Positions 48,719 through 57,038 of a DNA stretch of 64,000 nucleotides are shown here, piece by piece. The number at the start of each line of letters is the position of its first letter. Position 1 is the first letter of the stretch. Source of the DNA: a virus; the IMG/VR virus record IMGVR_UViG_3300034198_012786, positions 62,001-126,000 of that record. One strand, 5' to 3'. The notes below the pieces were generated by a model. That model ran no database searches. It was given only the letters and a program-made list of their open reading frames with translations, and had not been told where the DNA came from. Position numbers and translations under genes: made by a program.

Positions 48719-49030
48719 ATGGAAAATGTGAAGAGCGTTAGACTCCCTGGCCAGAGAAAGACCGACCTGTCAGATGAGCCAACGTCTAAGGTGCTAAAGG
48801 TCGCGAAGCAGCTAGTGAGAACCGATTTCGGCGGTAAGAATCCTGATGAGGTAATTCGCAAAAAGGCGCTCGAGCTGGGTCTCGACTTGGGTCCGAAGAC
48901 GAGAGCGTTTGTGTTGGCTATTGCTGAAGAACAAGTGGCTGCGTGCCGTAAGCGAGCCTTCCCGAGGATCAATGAAGCTATTTTGAGGCTTGATCCTCGA
49001 GAGGAAATCTTTGAGGAGCGAAACTCCTAG
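48719..49030 (+). CDS. Hypothetical protein
   Basis: 103 residues after a CTGGGG site. It is mostly helical and charged: 'S-K-V-L-K-V-A-K-Q-L-V' and 'R-K-K-A-L-E-L-G-L-D-L-G-P-K-T-R-A-F-V', with a C-terminal acidic helix. There is no recognised motif. It is followed eight bases later by the gene with the hairpin on its start codon. It is likely part of a small unit with the next two genes. Confidence 0.55.
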   Translation: MENVKSVRLPGQRKTDLSDEPTSKVLKVAKQLVRTDFGGKNPDEVIRKKALELGLDLGPKTRAFVLAIAEEQVAACRKRAFPRINEAILRLDPREEIFEERNS

Positions 49031-49038
49031 GAGCTAGC

Positions 49039-49392
49039 ATGGCCCCGCTAATCGACATTGCCGTTCGCATTAGCGGGGCCACTTCAACTGTGGTACTCAG
49101 TAAAAATCGTTTGAACGATATCTACGGTCTATGGCGCGAACATGGTCGGCGCGTAGAGCTGGGCGATGCTGTTACCATGCTAAAGCAGTTAAAGATCGAA
49201 GTTGGCAAAAAGACTGGGAATCAGTGGGATCTCATGGACCTTGCAGACAAATATGAACGTCGAATTATTAACGCGGTTCTTAAGCAGAACAGATCAGATG
49301 ATTCGGTTCAAGTGATCGAACGGAATTATGTCGAAGAGAAACCGATTGAAGTTAAATTTCCTGAGCCATCTAAGCAGATGCGACTGTTCTAA
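49039..49392 (+). CDS. Hypothetical protein with start codon in a stable hairpin
   Basis: 117 residues. An AGGAG site lies five to ten bases before the ATG. The first 15 codons (PLIDIAVRISGAT) are part of a long inverted repeat (see 49040-49081). The rest is helical with 'D-A-V-T-M-L-K-Q-L-K-I-E-V' and 'W-D-L-M-D-L-A-D-K-Y-E-R-R-I-I', then a Pro-rich end (EEKPIEVKFPEPSKQMRLF). The final 'Q-M-R-L-F' resembles short clamp-binding peptides of the form Q-x-x-L-F, as seen in replication proteins that bind sliding clamps; this is suggestive only. It sits just before the primase zinc-finger gene. Confidence 0.55.
   Translation: MAPLIDIAVRISGATSTVVLSKNRLNDIYGLWREHGRRVELGDAVTMLKQLKIEVGKKTGNQWDLMDLADKYERRIINAVLKQNRSDDSVQVIERNYVEEKPIEVKFPEPSKQMRLF
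49040..49081 (+). promoter_or_regulatory. Inverted repeat sequestering a start codon
   Basis: TGGCCCCGCTAAT (49040-49052) and its exact reverse complement (49069-49081) are separated by 16 bases; two more pairs form past a one-base bulge. The first two stem bases are the TG of the ATG at 49039, and the ribosome-binding site is left just outside. Such a stem would be expected to hinder initiation unless melted, a typical layout for translational control. Confidence 0.6.
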
Positions 49393-49405
49393 TGTACGAT
49401 AAGAA

Positions 49406-50023
49406 GTGATTTCATCTAACGAAACAGCGCAAAAACAGTGGTTTAACCGTCGGGTTGAGGCGGTAACGGCTGTTTATTCTGCTTATATGGCGCTCATTGA
49501 AAACGGCGTCGAAATCCCGGATGAGTCGACAAGTGTTCAAATATTCTGCCCATTTCACGATAATAAGAACACTCCAGCGGCTCGATATTATTCGTCTTCA
49601 GGTAGAGAGAAATCACACTTTTTCTGTTTCAAATGCAAGATAAACCTTAATGGGATAGGTTTATTCGCTAGATTCCATAACTTAAAGTTTACAGATGCTC
49701 TTTCTAAGCTCGAAAGAAGATTCCACATTGTCGTTCCTAAGCTTGAGGAGCCGATTCTTGATGTGTTTAAGGATAAAGGCGAGAATTATAAAAGTGAGGC
49801 ATGGCTAGACATCCCTAGACACCTTGCGATCTTAGAGAAAAAGCTTTCAAGAACTCGAAGTGTCGCTCCTTTTGTGGATTATGTAAAGATATGCCGAGTT
49901 CTCGATAGAGTCGCGTGGGACTTCGATAAGACAGGCACACCAACGAAGGACATGATTATTATCCTGAAAAAAGCCTCTGAAAAGCTAGACAAGATGATCT
50001 CGGAGTCAAATGAGTTCATATAA
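49406..50023 (+). CDS. Primase zinc-finger (CHC2) protein without polymerase domain
   Basis: 205 residues from a GTG at 49406. Residues about 46-95 match the CHC2 zinc-binding domain of DnaG primases: C48-P-F-H51-D, then F-F-C74-F-K-C77, then 'D-A-L-S-K-L-E-R-R-F'. The TOPRIM catalytic domain of DnaG is absent; the C-terminal 90 residues are helical. The domain recognises template sequence in primases. A partner carrying the catalytic domain should be encoded elsewhere, or the protein has another DNA-binding role. It overlaps the next gene by 14 bases and lies between the DnaB-like helicase and the DNA polymerase, which supports a role in replication. Confidence 0.75.
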   Translation: MISSNETAQKQWFNRRVEAVTAVYSAYMALIENGVEIPDESTSVQIFCPFHDNKNTPAARYYSSSGREKSHFFCFKCKINLNGIGLFARFHNLKFTDALSKLERRFHIVVPKLEEPILDVFKDKGENYKSEAWLDIPRHLAILEKKLSRTRSVAPFVDYVKICRVLDRVAWDFDKTGTPTKDMIIILKKASEKLDKMISESNEFI

Positions 50024-50459
50024 CTTGCTTGAATTCAATGACTTTGAGCTCAACCTCAGAAATCGTGAACGAATTCTCATATCAGAATTGTCGCTGGATC
50101 GCATATCAGATTTAGATGTTAAGAAGCATCTGGTGGAGAAGCCAGTCTTACGCGTTCCGTCGATCAGTCGTGAAGCAATAGACGCTGCGATCAGAGGATA
50201 TGATTCGCAGTTTACGAAGCAGTTATCTTCACCACCACATGTGGTTCTAGCTAAACTAGGTCCGATCCACTGCGCACTTAGAGATAAGTGCAGCAACTAT
50301 GAGTCCAACATTTGCAGACTTAACGCTTCTTTAAGATCTGAACCTATTTTTCCCATATGTTATGAATATCATTCCGAAGACCCAATAGAACGCTTTATAA
50401 TGACTGAATTCTCGCGGAAATGGCGAGAAAAGAGAACCGTTATCATTTGTCCCGACTAA
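50010..50459 (+). CDS. Hypothetical protein with four-cysteine cluster
   Basis: 149 residues, starting inside the end of the primase zinc-finger gene (14-base overlap), so probably co-translated with it. Residues 88-117 contain four cysteines spaced C88-x5-C94-x7-C102-x14-C117, with His87 next to the first. This pattern suits a zinc or iron-sulfur site, and iron-sulfur domains occur in primase-type proteins. I cannot tell which is right. The N-terminal half is helical. The 3' end overlaps the convergent dnaJ gene by 17 bases. Confidence 0.55.
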   Translation: MSSYNLLEFNDFELNLRNRERILISELSLDRISDLDVKKHLVEKPVLRVPSISREAIDAAIRGYDSQFTKQLSSPPHVVLAKLGPIHCALRDKCSNYESNICRLNASLRSEPIFPICYEYHSEDPIERFIMTEFSRKWREKRTVIICPD

Positions 50460-51462
50460 AGCAGTTATGATTTTCGCATTCTTCGATGAATTTATTAAGA
50501 AGCTCTTTTGCAGTTTCCGGAATATTCGATGGTAATTGTGGTTTCAGAATCAAGTACAAATCCCCGATCCCATTCGTCGATAGATTGCGAAATCCTTTAC
50601 CTTTTATCTGGACGAAATCATCGGTTTTGCTGTTCGGTTCTACTGAAACGTCTAGTGAATAACCCATCTGCGTGGGGAAGGTATGTCGTCCTCCTGTTAT
50701 CATTAACGATATAGGTAATTCTAGGTCGTGATAACAGTCATCACCGACACGGCGAATGCCTGGTGTCATAATGGTGATGATGTTTAATAGCAGATCTCCG
50801 TTTGGATCTCCGGGTTCGCCTTTACCATTAATTTTTATGACATGCCCGTCTTTAATGCCCGATGGTAGTTTAACGTTCACGGATTCCTTCGTGGCCTTAG
50901 ATCCTTCACCAGCACAGGCGTCACATTTTTCGATCGGAAATACTTTTCGTCCTTTACACGCCGGACACTTCCGATTTCCTATATTGAATGGATCCCTAAA
51001 GTATCCATTACCGTAGCAAGTTTGGCATGTAATGACACGGCTTCCTGGTTTTGCTCCCGTCGCTCGGCAGGTACCGCATTCGTTACTGTGAGGAACGTCT
51101 ACGTCGATGGACTTACCGACATATGAGTCGATTAGAGATATTTTAACGTTTACTTCAATGTCAGCGCCCGGCAGTGATTCGACTCTAAATTCTTGAGATT
51201 GCCTTCTGTGGAAATTACGAAATATCTCATTGAAAATATCGTCGATCTTGGGCGCCCCAGAGAACTTCGCATCGTACGACTTTCGTTTAGCAGCGTCGCT
51301 TAGGGTAGCATAGGCCTCGTTTATCTCCTTGAACTTAGCTTCTTTTAAGCTATCGCCATTGTTCCGGTCCGGATGATATTCGAAGGCTAGTTTCCTGTAT
51401 GCTTTCTTTATCGTCTCTTCGTCAGACGCTCTTGTTACCCCTAATACCTCGTAATAATCCAT
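50443..51462 (-). CDS. dnaJ: DnaJ co-chaperone (J domain, four zinc motifs)
   Basis: 339 residues from the ATG at 51462 (GAGGTTAGA ribosome-binding site; MDYYEVLGV start). The frame remains open further upstream to 51531, but that part has no such site. J domain: residues 1-65, with HPD at 30-32. There is little Gly/Phe-rich linker. Four zinc motifs follow: CGTCRATG, CQTCYGNG, CPACKGRK (last Gly replaced by Lys) and CDACAGEG. The C-terminal substrate-binding region is complete. DnaJ activates host DnaK; a canonical type A DnaJ is uncommon in phages. No DnaK is encoded in the window. It is convergent with the four-cysteine gene and divergent from the DNA polymerase. Confidence 0.9.
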   Translation of the reverse strand: MDYYEVLGVTRASDEETIKKAYRKLAFEYHPDRNNGDSLKEAKFKEINEAYATLSDAAKRKSYDAKFSGAPKIDDIFNEIFRNFHRRQSQEFRVESLPGADIEVNVKISLIDSYVGKSIDVDVPHSNECGTCRATGAKPGSRVITCQTCYGNGYFRDPFNIGNRKCPACKGRKVFPIEKCDACAGEGSKATKESVNVKLPSGIKDGHVIKINGKGEPGDPNGDLLLNIITIMTPGIRRVGDDCYHDLELPISLMITGGRHTFPTQMGYSLDVSVEPNSKTDDFVQIKGKGFRNLSTNGIGDLYLILKPQLPSNIPETAKELLNKFIEECENHNCFSRDK

Positions 51463-51505
51463 TCTAACCTCGATTAAATGTACATTGATGGTATCGGAGG
51501 ATGCC

Positions 51506-54334
51506 TTGAATTTATTACAGTACGACGACAAACCCAGCGTGATGCGTAATTGGATGTCTGACTATAAGTTCCACCTTGTGTCTAGCATATCTCAATTAGC
51601 CAAGCTGGTTGACATGTGTATTTCCCGTAATGTTTATTCATTAGACTTAGAAACGACGGGCGTTGATAATCGAGTATATGAAGATTCATACTTCGACGAT
51701 GGGAAGCTGACTCGTCATGGGATGCGAACGATCGATCGCATTGTAGGCGTTTGCATTTCCTTTGATGGAAAGAATGGTTATTACATTCCACTCTCTCATG
51801 AACCTGAGGGTAGCCCCAATTTAGAGTGGGACTTGGCTTGGAATGAAATCGAGCGACTTGTTCATTCTAAATCGAAAGCTGTATTTCATAATGCGAAATT
51901 CGACCAGGAATTCCTTTATGCGGTGACCGGTAAAGAGACCTGGAAAATCGATGAATATGAAGACACGTTTTTGATGACTAAAGTTCTCAATCCGCTCAAG
52001 GGATCACCAAGCGGGTTAAAGCAACTAGCTAAAGTTTATTTTAACGTAGATATGATCGAACTTGATGAACTCTTTACCGATGAAATGAGAGCTCAGCTCA
52101 AGAGAGAGAAGAGATCGACCCACAACTTCGGTGTTCTTCATCCGAAGGAAGGTCTTGAGTACGGATGTAGTGACGGGATTTTCACATACCTTCTGAACTT
52201 CGCCTTACAGGAGAAACTATCTGAAGGCGACAAAAAGATATATAACCTTGAGAAGAGTTTCTGCAATGTGCTACGTAAGATGGAACGCAATCGCGTCCAT
52301 GTAGACGTAGAACGTGTAAAGCAATTGGCGATCGAATGCGACAGAGAATTACTAGAAGTCGGTGACCAGATCAGGAACTGTATTGAGTCTAGGACCGGTA
52401 AGACCGGTCGTTGGTCGACTCTCAACGTAGGCAGTCCGAAGCAATTATCAACCGCTCTCATTACAGATCCGGAAGGTCTTAAGCTAAAGCCTACTTCCGT
52501 TATGTTGGGGGAGCAGGAACAAGGCGGGAACGCCTCTTCGGACTCAGATGATGACGATGATGTGTCTGAGACGCCAGGGGAGGCACAAAAGCAATACTCG
52601 CTTAAAGATGAAGCGATGAAGAGTTTGCACGAAGCCTACGGGGCTAAGTTCATGCTACCCCATAAGGGCCACCTGGATAAAGACGGCAAGCAGAAGATGA
52701 TCAGTTTGTTCGAATTGATCATCGAATGGCGACACTATCTAAAGATGAAAGGAAGTTACGTCGAGCCCCTTTCTTTGGCAGTCGACAAAAACGGTGACGT
52801 TCGACCTGACTTCCGACAGATGGGGACCGATACTGCTCGTCTCGCGTCTAGAGCTGGTGATATCGAGAACGGTTACTCCGGCATAAATTTCCAAGGTATC
52901 CCCCGAGATTCAGATGATGATAAACCGGAGTTGTTCAAGCAGATAAGGTCTTGCATTACTCCTAGACCTGGTTATTTCTTAGTCAAGCTAGACTTCGCAG
53001 GCGAAGAACTTCGGGTGGTTACGAATCTTTCAGGCGATCCCATTTGGACCGATTCCTTCTTAAATAAAGACGGTGACGTTCATGCAATTACGGCAAAGAC
53101 ATTATTCGGTAAAGATGTAGTCAGCAAAGATGAACGTAACCGTGGCAAACGGTGTAACTTTGCCTTCATTTACGGTGGTGGTGCTGGCGCCATCCAGCGC
53201 AATATCGGGTGTTCCATGGAGGACGCAGGTCGTCACATGGAAAATCTTAAGCGCGATGTGCCGGTTCTCATGGGGTACGTGGACCATCAGAAGAATTTCG
53301 CCAAGAAGCACAAAGCGATCTTCACGGCTTATGGGCGGCGTATACCAATCCCGACAATTGATAGCCCAATAAGGATGATCCGTTCAAAAGCGGAACGGTG
53401 TGCGATCAATTATACAATTCAGGCAACCTCTGCCGACATCCTTAAATTCGCCATGTGTTTTGTCGATAAGAATATTAGAGCGAACGGTTGGGAGGATAAG
53501 GTAAAGTATGTCCTTACGGTCCATGATGAAGTCGTATACGAGATTAAGCCCGAACTTCTCATGGAAGCAGTGCGTAAGTTAGATGAATGGATGACAATGC
53601 CTTGGAAGCTGCCTAAGGCTCACGGTCGCGATTGGGTAGTACCTTTGCTGACTGAACCGGGTATCGACATAAACTGGAAAGCTCGTTATGACTACTTTAA
53701 GATGGTTGATGGCGTTAAGCCTCAACCCAAAGAATTCGATATTGATGGGAATTTTAAAGGCAAGCTTAAGAAAGATGAATACTACGACAACGGACGAGTA
53801 TATCAGAAAGTCCCAGATTTCTTGGCCAGTTGGATCCGACGAGCGAGTGAAGTAGAAGCGAAATCTGAAGAGCCGAATCCGTTTGAGGCTGAAGTCGTAT
53901 CTAATCCCGAATCCGAGTCTCCATCTTCTGAATCAGTGGAACATCACAACGAAGTAGAACTCGATCCACCCATACAGGCTCTAAGCACGGAAGTATCGCA
54001 AGTATCTAGCGTGGATCGTGAACGCAGCGACAGCGTACTTGAAGAGCGTATTGATCATGCTGATCCTAAGACAGTAGTCAACACGACTGATTCTTCAAAT
54101 GCAGCGCCACCAGAAGCGATTAATGCTGATAACTCGGTACATAGGTTCGTGTTCAGGGCTCCTATGAATGAACTAAACCTCAGGAAATTTCACGCCATCT
54201 GCATACTTGCCGAAGGCCGAACCCCACTTCGTGTGCTTAATACGTCGAATAAGATTTTGATATCAGAGGAGAAATCTCCGAAGATAAGCGTGCCTGAATT
54301 CGAGATATTATCCCGACTCTTCGGTGTCGGTTAG
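51506..54334 (+). CDS. Family A DNA polymerase with C-terminal extension
   Basis: 942 residues from the TTG at 51506, which has a GGAGG five bases upstream; ATG 51488 and TTG 51485 are in frame but lack such a site. 3'-5' exonuclease: LDLETTG (Asp47, Glu49), HNAKFD (128-133), Y219-x-x-x-D223. Polymerase: motif A LDFAGEELRV (Asp496), motif B R544-x3-K548-R-C-N-F-A-F-I-Y-G (normally NFG), motif C V-H-D674-E. There is an acidic insertion SSDSDDDDDVSE near residue 345. After the polymerase core lie about 100 disordered acidic residues and a final 65-residue domain (VFRAPMNELNLRKFHAICIL at its start). This is the likely main replicative polymerase. Confidence 0.92.
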   Translation: MNLLQYDDKPSVMRNWMSDYKFHLVSSISQLAKLVDMCISRNVYSLDLETTGVDNRVYEDSYFDDGKLTRHGMRTIDRIVGVCISFDGKNGYYIPLSHEPEGSPNLEWDLAWNEIERLVHSKSKAVFHNAKFDQEFLYAVTGKETWKIDEYEDTFLMTKVLNPLKGSPSGLKQLAKVYFNVDMIELDELFTDEMRAQLKREKRSTHNFGVLHPKEGLEYGCSDGIFTYLLNFALQEKLSEGDKKIYNLEKSFCNVLRKMERNRVHVDVERVKQLAIECDRELLEVGDQIRNCIESRTGKTGRWSTLNVGSPKQLSTALITDPEGLKLKPTSVMLGEQEQGGNASSDSDDDDDVSETPGEAQKQYSLKDEAMKSLHEAYGAKFMLPHKGHLDKDGKQKMISLFELIIEWRHYLKMKGSYVEPLSLAVDKNGDVRPDFRQMGTDTARLASRAGDIENGYSGINFQGIPRDSDDDKPELFKQIRSCITPRPGYFLVKLDFAGEELRVVTNLSGDPIWTDSFLNKDGDVHAITAKTLFGKDVVSKDERNRGKRCNFAFIYGGGAGAIQRNIGCSMEDAGRHMENLKRDVPVLMGYVDHQKNFAKKHKAIFTAYGRRIPIPTIDSPIRMIRSKAERCAINYTIQATSADILKFAMCFVDKNIRANGWEDKVKYVLTVHDEVVYEIKPELLMEAVRKLDEWMTMPWKLPKAHGRDWVVPLLTEPGIDINWKARYDYFKMVDGVKPQPKEFDIDGNFKGKLKKDEYYDNGRVYQKVPDFLASWIRRASEVEAKSEEPNPFEAEVVSNPESESPSSESVEHHNEVELDPPIQALSTEVSQVSSVDRERSDSVLEERIDHADPKTVVNTTDSSNAAPPEAINADNSVHRFVFRAPMNELNLRKFHAICILAEGRTPLRVLNTSNKILISEEKSPKISVPEFEILSRLFGVG

Positions 54335-54571
54335 AGAATAACTAGGTTCTTCTATCACAATAGCATGCTTTATTCTAGCAGATGCCGCGCTTAGAACCAC
54401 GAGGTTATATAGGATTATTTCCCTGTCTTCGGGTGTGATCGTGGGAACATTTAGGAGGTCGAGCTCTCGTTGACTCAGACGTTCGAGCTCTTCGGATACA
54501 GTATTGTTGTCTAAATGGTTCACCAACATCATAGCTGTCTTGAACTCTTCAGCCGTCAACGAGTCTTTCAT
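54308..54571 (-). CDS. Small hypothetical protein
   Basis: 87 residues, leftward, convergent with the polymerase gene (27-base overlap) and divergent from the dCTP-deaminase-like gene 24 bases away. It is helical, with 'E-E-L-E-R-L-S-Q-R-E-L-D-L-L' and a hydrophobic segment IILYNLVVLSAASARI; no motif is recognised. The ribosome-binding site is weak. Confidence 0.5.
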   Translation of the reverse strand: MKDSLTAEEFKTAMMLVNHLDNNTVSEELERLSQRELDLLNVPTITPEDREIILYNLVVLSAASARIKHAIVIEEPSYSLTDTEESG

Positions 54572-54595
54572 ATTTAACTATACTTCGGAGTAGTG

Positions 54596-55141
54596 ATGAG
54601 TGTGCTTAGCGATCGTGAAATACTTGCAAGAGGACCTGATCTTATTAAGCCGTTTGCAGAAGGCCGTGTTCAACCTTCAAGCTATGATCTATCCCTGTCA
54701 GATTCGTTCGCACTGCCCCACCTCGGGGTGAGAATCGATCTCAGAGATGATGATCCCTCGAAATGTATGACGATAATCCGCGCAAACGAGTTTATTATTT
54801 TGCCAGGCGAGTCTATTCTGGGATGCACTCAGGAAATCGTCGAGTGTCCTCAGGATTTATCGGCACGAGTAGAAGGAAAGAGCAGTCTAGGTCGTTTGTT
54901 TTTGGCGATCCACGTTACAGCGGGCGTGGTGGACGCTGGATTCCGAGGCCAAATTACGCTTGAAATAGTTAACCACGGTCCTTGGGAAATTGTGCTGTAT
55001 GAAGGAATGAAGATCGCACAACTATCGTATTTTACGATGACTTCCCCAAGTCAAACCTTATATGGTAGCAGCCGTCTGAAATCCCACTACAACATGCAGA
55101 TGGGGGCCACGCCTGCGAAAGGTAAAAGACGCAATGAGTGA
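54596..55141 (+). CDS. dcd: dCTP deaminase / dUTPase-family enzyme
   Basis: 181 residues from the ATG at 54596, with CGGAG at good spacing; the GTG at 54593 is too close to the site. The family signature is clear: 'R-V-E-G-K-S-S-L-G-R' (residues 91-100), 'T-A-G-V-V-D-A-G-F-R-G-Q-I-T-L-E-I-V-N' with the catalytic Glu123, and 'L-Y-E-G-M-K-I-A-Q-L'. The length fits Dcd (about 190). The enzyme converts dCTP to dUTP, or in bifunctional versions to dUMP, supplying precursors for dTTP. Which version it is cannot be told by eye. It overlaps the next gene by eight bases. Confidence 0.8.
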   Translation: MSVLSDREILARGPDLIKPFAEGRVQPSSYDLSLSDSFALPHLGVRIDLRDDDPSKCMTIIRANEFIILPGESILGCTQEIVECPQDLSARVEGKSSLGRLFLAIHVTAGVVDAGFRGQITLEIVNHGPWEIVLYEGMKIAQLSYFTMTSPSQTLYGSSRLKSHYNMQMGATPAKGKRRNE

Positions 55142-55682
55142 TCCGGCGCCGCTTGATGATGCGACATTCTTCGAGCATGGACAAGTGCGTCTCGATGCAT
55201 GTGATCCGATTAAGCGACGCGCTTCCATAGAAATCAGGATTCCTTGTATATTGTTTCAGACTTTAAGTCCAGTCTTACTCCCCCGTGGAATAATTGAGAA
55301 TTTTCGAATCGCCGATCCTGTCGCCACGTGGATGCCACAGCTAACGGATGAAAGATTCAGTCTACCAGCAAGGTCTGTACGTTCCATATCAGCATCGGTG
55401 AATTCCGCTCTACATGCAGAGCTTAATAGGACATGTCTTATTTTTAAGAACATATCTCAGCATCTAACGGACCCGGCCGATATCGTGCCAATGCTTCCAC
55501 TGGGTATATACATCGATTTTACTTATAAATGCGAAATCGATCGAATATTAGAACTTCTCGAGAGCTTAGAGAGCATCAGGGTGGTTGGGGTTAGCGATTT
55601 TCAATTAGCCATGTCATCGGTATTACACAAAGTGCTACAAATATTTGAAATTCCGAAAAATTTGCTATCCGATTCGAACTAA
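55134..55682 (+). CDS. Hypothetical protein coupled to the dCTP deaminase
   Basis: 182 residues, beginning within the last codons of the deaminase gene, so probably co-translated. The middle has 'R-A-S-I-E-I-R-I-P-C-I-L-F-Q-T-L' and 'S-R-S-I-S-A-S-V-N'-like strands; the C-terminal third is helical with many Leu (RILELLESLESI). The family is not recognised. The 3' end overlaps the convergent minus-strand gene by 18 bases. Confidence 0.55.
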   Translation: MSDPAPLDDATFFEHGQVRLDACDPIKRRASIEIRIPCILFQTLSPVLLPRGIIENFRIADPVATWMPQLTDERFSLPARSVRSISASVNSALHAELNRTCLIFKNISQHLTDPADIVPMLPLGIYIDFTYKCEIDRILELLESLESIRVVGVSDFQLAMSSVLHKVLQIFEIPKNLLSDSN

Positions 55683-56345
55683 CACCTCGTACCACATCTC
55701 TTTGTAATTAGATCTCATTTTTATTCCTAAGAATTCATAATTCGGATGCTCTATTTGGTCCAGGACCTTAGCTAGCTGGGCCCCATACATGTTGGTTCTA
55801 ATGAATTTAGGATTGAAAGCCTGGAATATACCGTTCACATTCTCACGGCCTATCTCAATCAAGTCTGTTTCACTATCGACCGGTAAGTTCGCATAGGTTT
55901 TCTTAGTAAGCGTTTTGGCTTCTCTAAGAATACTCTTCGGATCGACGATATGTTCGACTGATTCGAATGGCTGATCCCTTATAACCCGATCTAGCTTAGT
56001 TTGGTGATGTCTGCTAAGAGCTAATGCACTCGTGAATTTGGGATGAAGCGTCTTGTCACGCGAGACTAAACGTCCATCTTCTCTTTTGAGATCAGGGTAT
56101 TGCACTAACATTTCTGCCGAAATCTTGAATATTACCGAACCGGTAGACTCATCGATCAAGTACGTTCCTGGATCAGACAGCATGACACTGAATTCAGTCA
56201 ACAGTCTTTCTTTAATGTGTACTGGTAGATTTGGATGGTTGGTTTCGATCTCAAGTGCGACTGAATCAATGTCTTGAGAGTTTATCGACCGACGCGTCTG
56301 ATTAAGAATACTGATGTCATCCGTGCTTAGTAATGCTGTCGACAT
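55665..56345 (-). CDS. Hypothetical protein (226 aa)
   Basis: Second gene of a leftward two-gene unit; its ATG shares a base with the stop of the upstream 197-aa gene (TAATG). It is helical and charged, with no Cys and no membrane segment. Conserved-looking blocks are 'H-P-K-F-T-S-A-L-A-L-S-R-H-H-Q' and 'Y-G-A-Q-L-A-K-V-L-D-Q'. Its neighbours suggest involvement with virion or DNA-binding functions, but nothing in the sequence fixes a role. Confidence 0.55.
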   Translation of the reverse strand: MSTALLSTDDISILNQTRRSINSQDIDSVALEIETNHPNLPVHIKERLLTEFSVMLSDPGTYLIDESTGSVIFKISAEMLVQYPDLKREDGRLVSRDKTLHPKFTSALALSRHHQTKLDRVIRDQPFESVEHIVDPKSILREAKTLTKKTYANLPVDSETDLIEIGRENVNGIFQAFNPKFIRTNMYGAQLAKVLDQIEHPNYEFLGIKMRSNYKEMWYEVLVRIG

Positions 56346-56938
56346 TAATCACCGAAAGTAAATGAGCCGCCAGGTTTTATAACTACATCATTTCGACCAT
56401 CATCCAAGAATTGTTCGCCGTCAGGTGGGATTATAGAATCAACGGTTCGGTTGTTGGGTACCTCTTCTATCTTAAGCACACCTCTAGGCTCTTCTATTTT
56501 AATCACATCTCTAGGCTCTTCGGTTGAACGGTTTTCATACTCTGTGGGCTCGACATTACTGATAGACAATACCGTATCAGAACCAACAGGCTCAGGTGGA
56601 GTGCGTTCTTGGGGTTCCGGAGGTGAATTCACAAATTCTGTCGTTTGATTTGCATTTTCGAGTAATTCACCATTTACTGAAATCTGTTCTTGCTTAAACC
56701 ATTTGCTACGAATCAGATCGTACTTTGGATCGTTAACGTCTTGCTTAACATCTAGAAATAGACGATTTTGCCAGTTTATGGCTCGATTAAACATTAAACT
56801 GTTCGATCCAGCAGATCGTCCGCAGTCTTTATTTTGGCAAATTCTGCAATACTCATTCATGAAGTCATTCAAAGGAACTGGCATACCCGCTTTTGCGGTA
56901 ATTTCACCATGACATTCTTTTAAGAAATCGGCTTTCAT
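56345..56938 (-). CDS. Cys-cluster phage protein with acidic repeat region
   Basis: 197 residues. The N-terminal 60 residues carry 'E-Y-C31-R-I-C34-Q-N-K-D-C39-G-R-S', then 'F-N-R-A-I-N-W-Q-N-R-L-F', a layout I associate with a small metal-binding domain found in other phages; Cys9 may add a ligand. Residues about 95-190 are acidic and Pro-rich and contain the repeated unit EEPR(D/G)V(I/L)KI. It is the first gene of the leftward pair, facing the sigma-factor gene across a 100-base divergent region that should hold promoters for both. Function unknown. Confidence 0.55.
   Translation of the reverse strand: MKADFLKECHGEITAKAGMPVPLNDFMNEYCRICQNKDCGRSAGSNSLMFNRAINWQNRLFLDVKQDVNDPKYDLIRSKWFKQEQISVNGELLENANQTTEFVNSPPEPQERTPPEPVGSDTVLSISNVEPTEYENRSTEEPRDVIKIEEPRGVLKIEEVPNNRTVDSIIPPDGEQFLDDGRNDVVIKPGGSFTFGD
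56462..56515. repeat. 27-base tandem repeat (two copies)
   Basis: Two 27-base units (56462-56488 and 56489-56515, each beginning CTCTTCTAT and ending CTCTAGG) differ at only a few positions. They encode a nine-residue acidic repeat in the 197-aa minus-strand protein; the unit length equals that in the collagen-like gene. Confidence 0.7.
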
Positions 56939-56958
56939 GATATACTTTACCGAATATA

Positions 56959-56987
56959 TTGCGCTTTTTAAGTTCTAATGATAGAAT
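56959..56987 (+). promoter_or_regulatory. Sigma-70-like promoter candidate for the sigma-factor gene
   Basis: TTGCGC (56959-56964), a 17-base spacer, then TAGAAT (56982-56987, five of six bases of the -10 consensus). The transcript would have a leader of about 45 bases before the ATG at 57039. It lies in the divergent region between the two opposing transcription units. Confidence 0.5.
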
Positions 56988-57038
56988 ACTCTTCCACTAG
57001 AACCATAAACTAGACCATATTAGACAAGAGGGCGACTA

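Noticed and set aside
51463-51531. Longer start for the DnaJ protein
   Set aside because: The J domain begins exactly at the ATG at 51462, which has a good ribosome-binding site; the upstream part would run into the polymerase start region.
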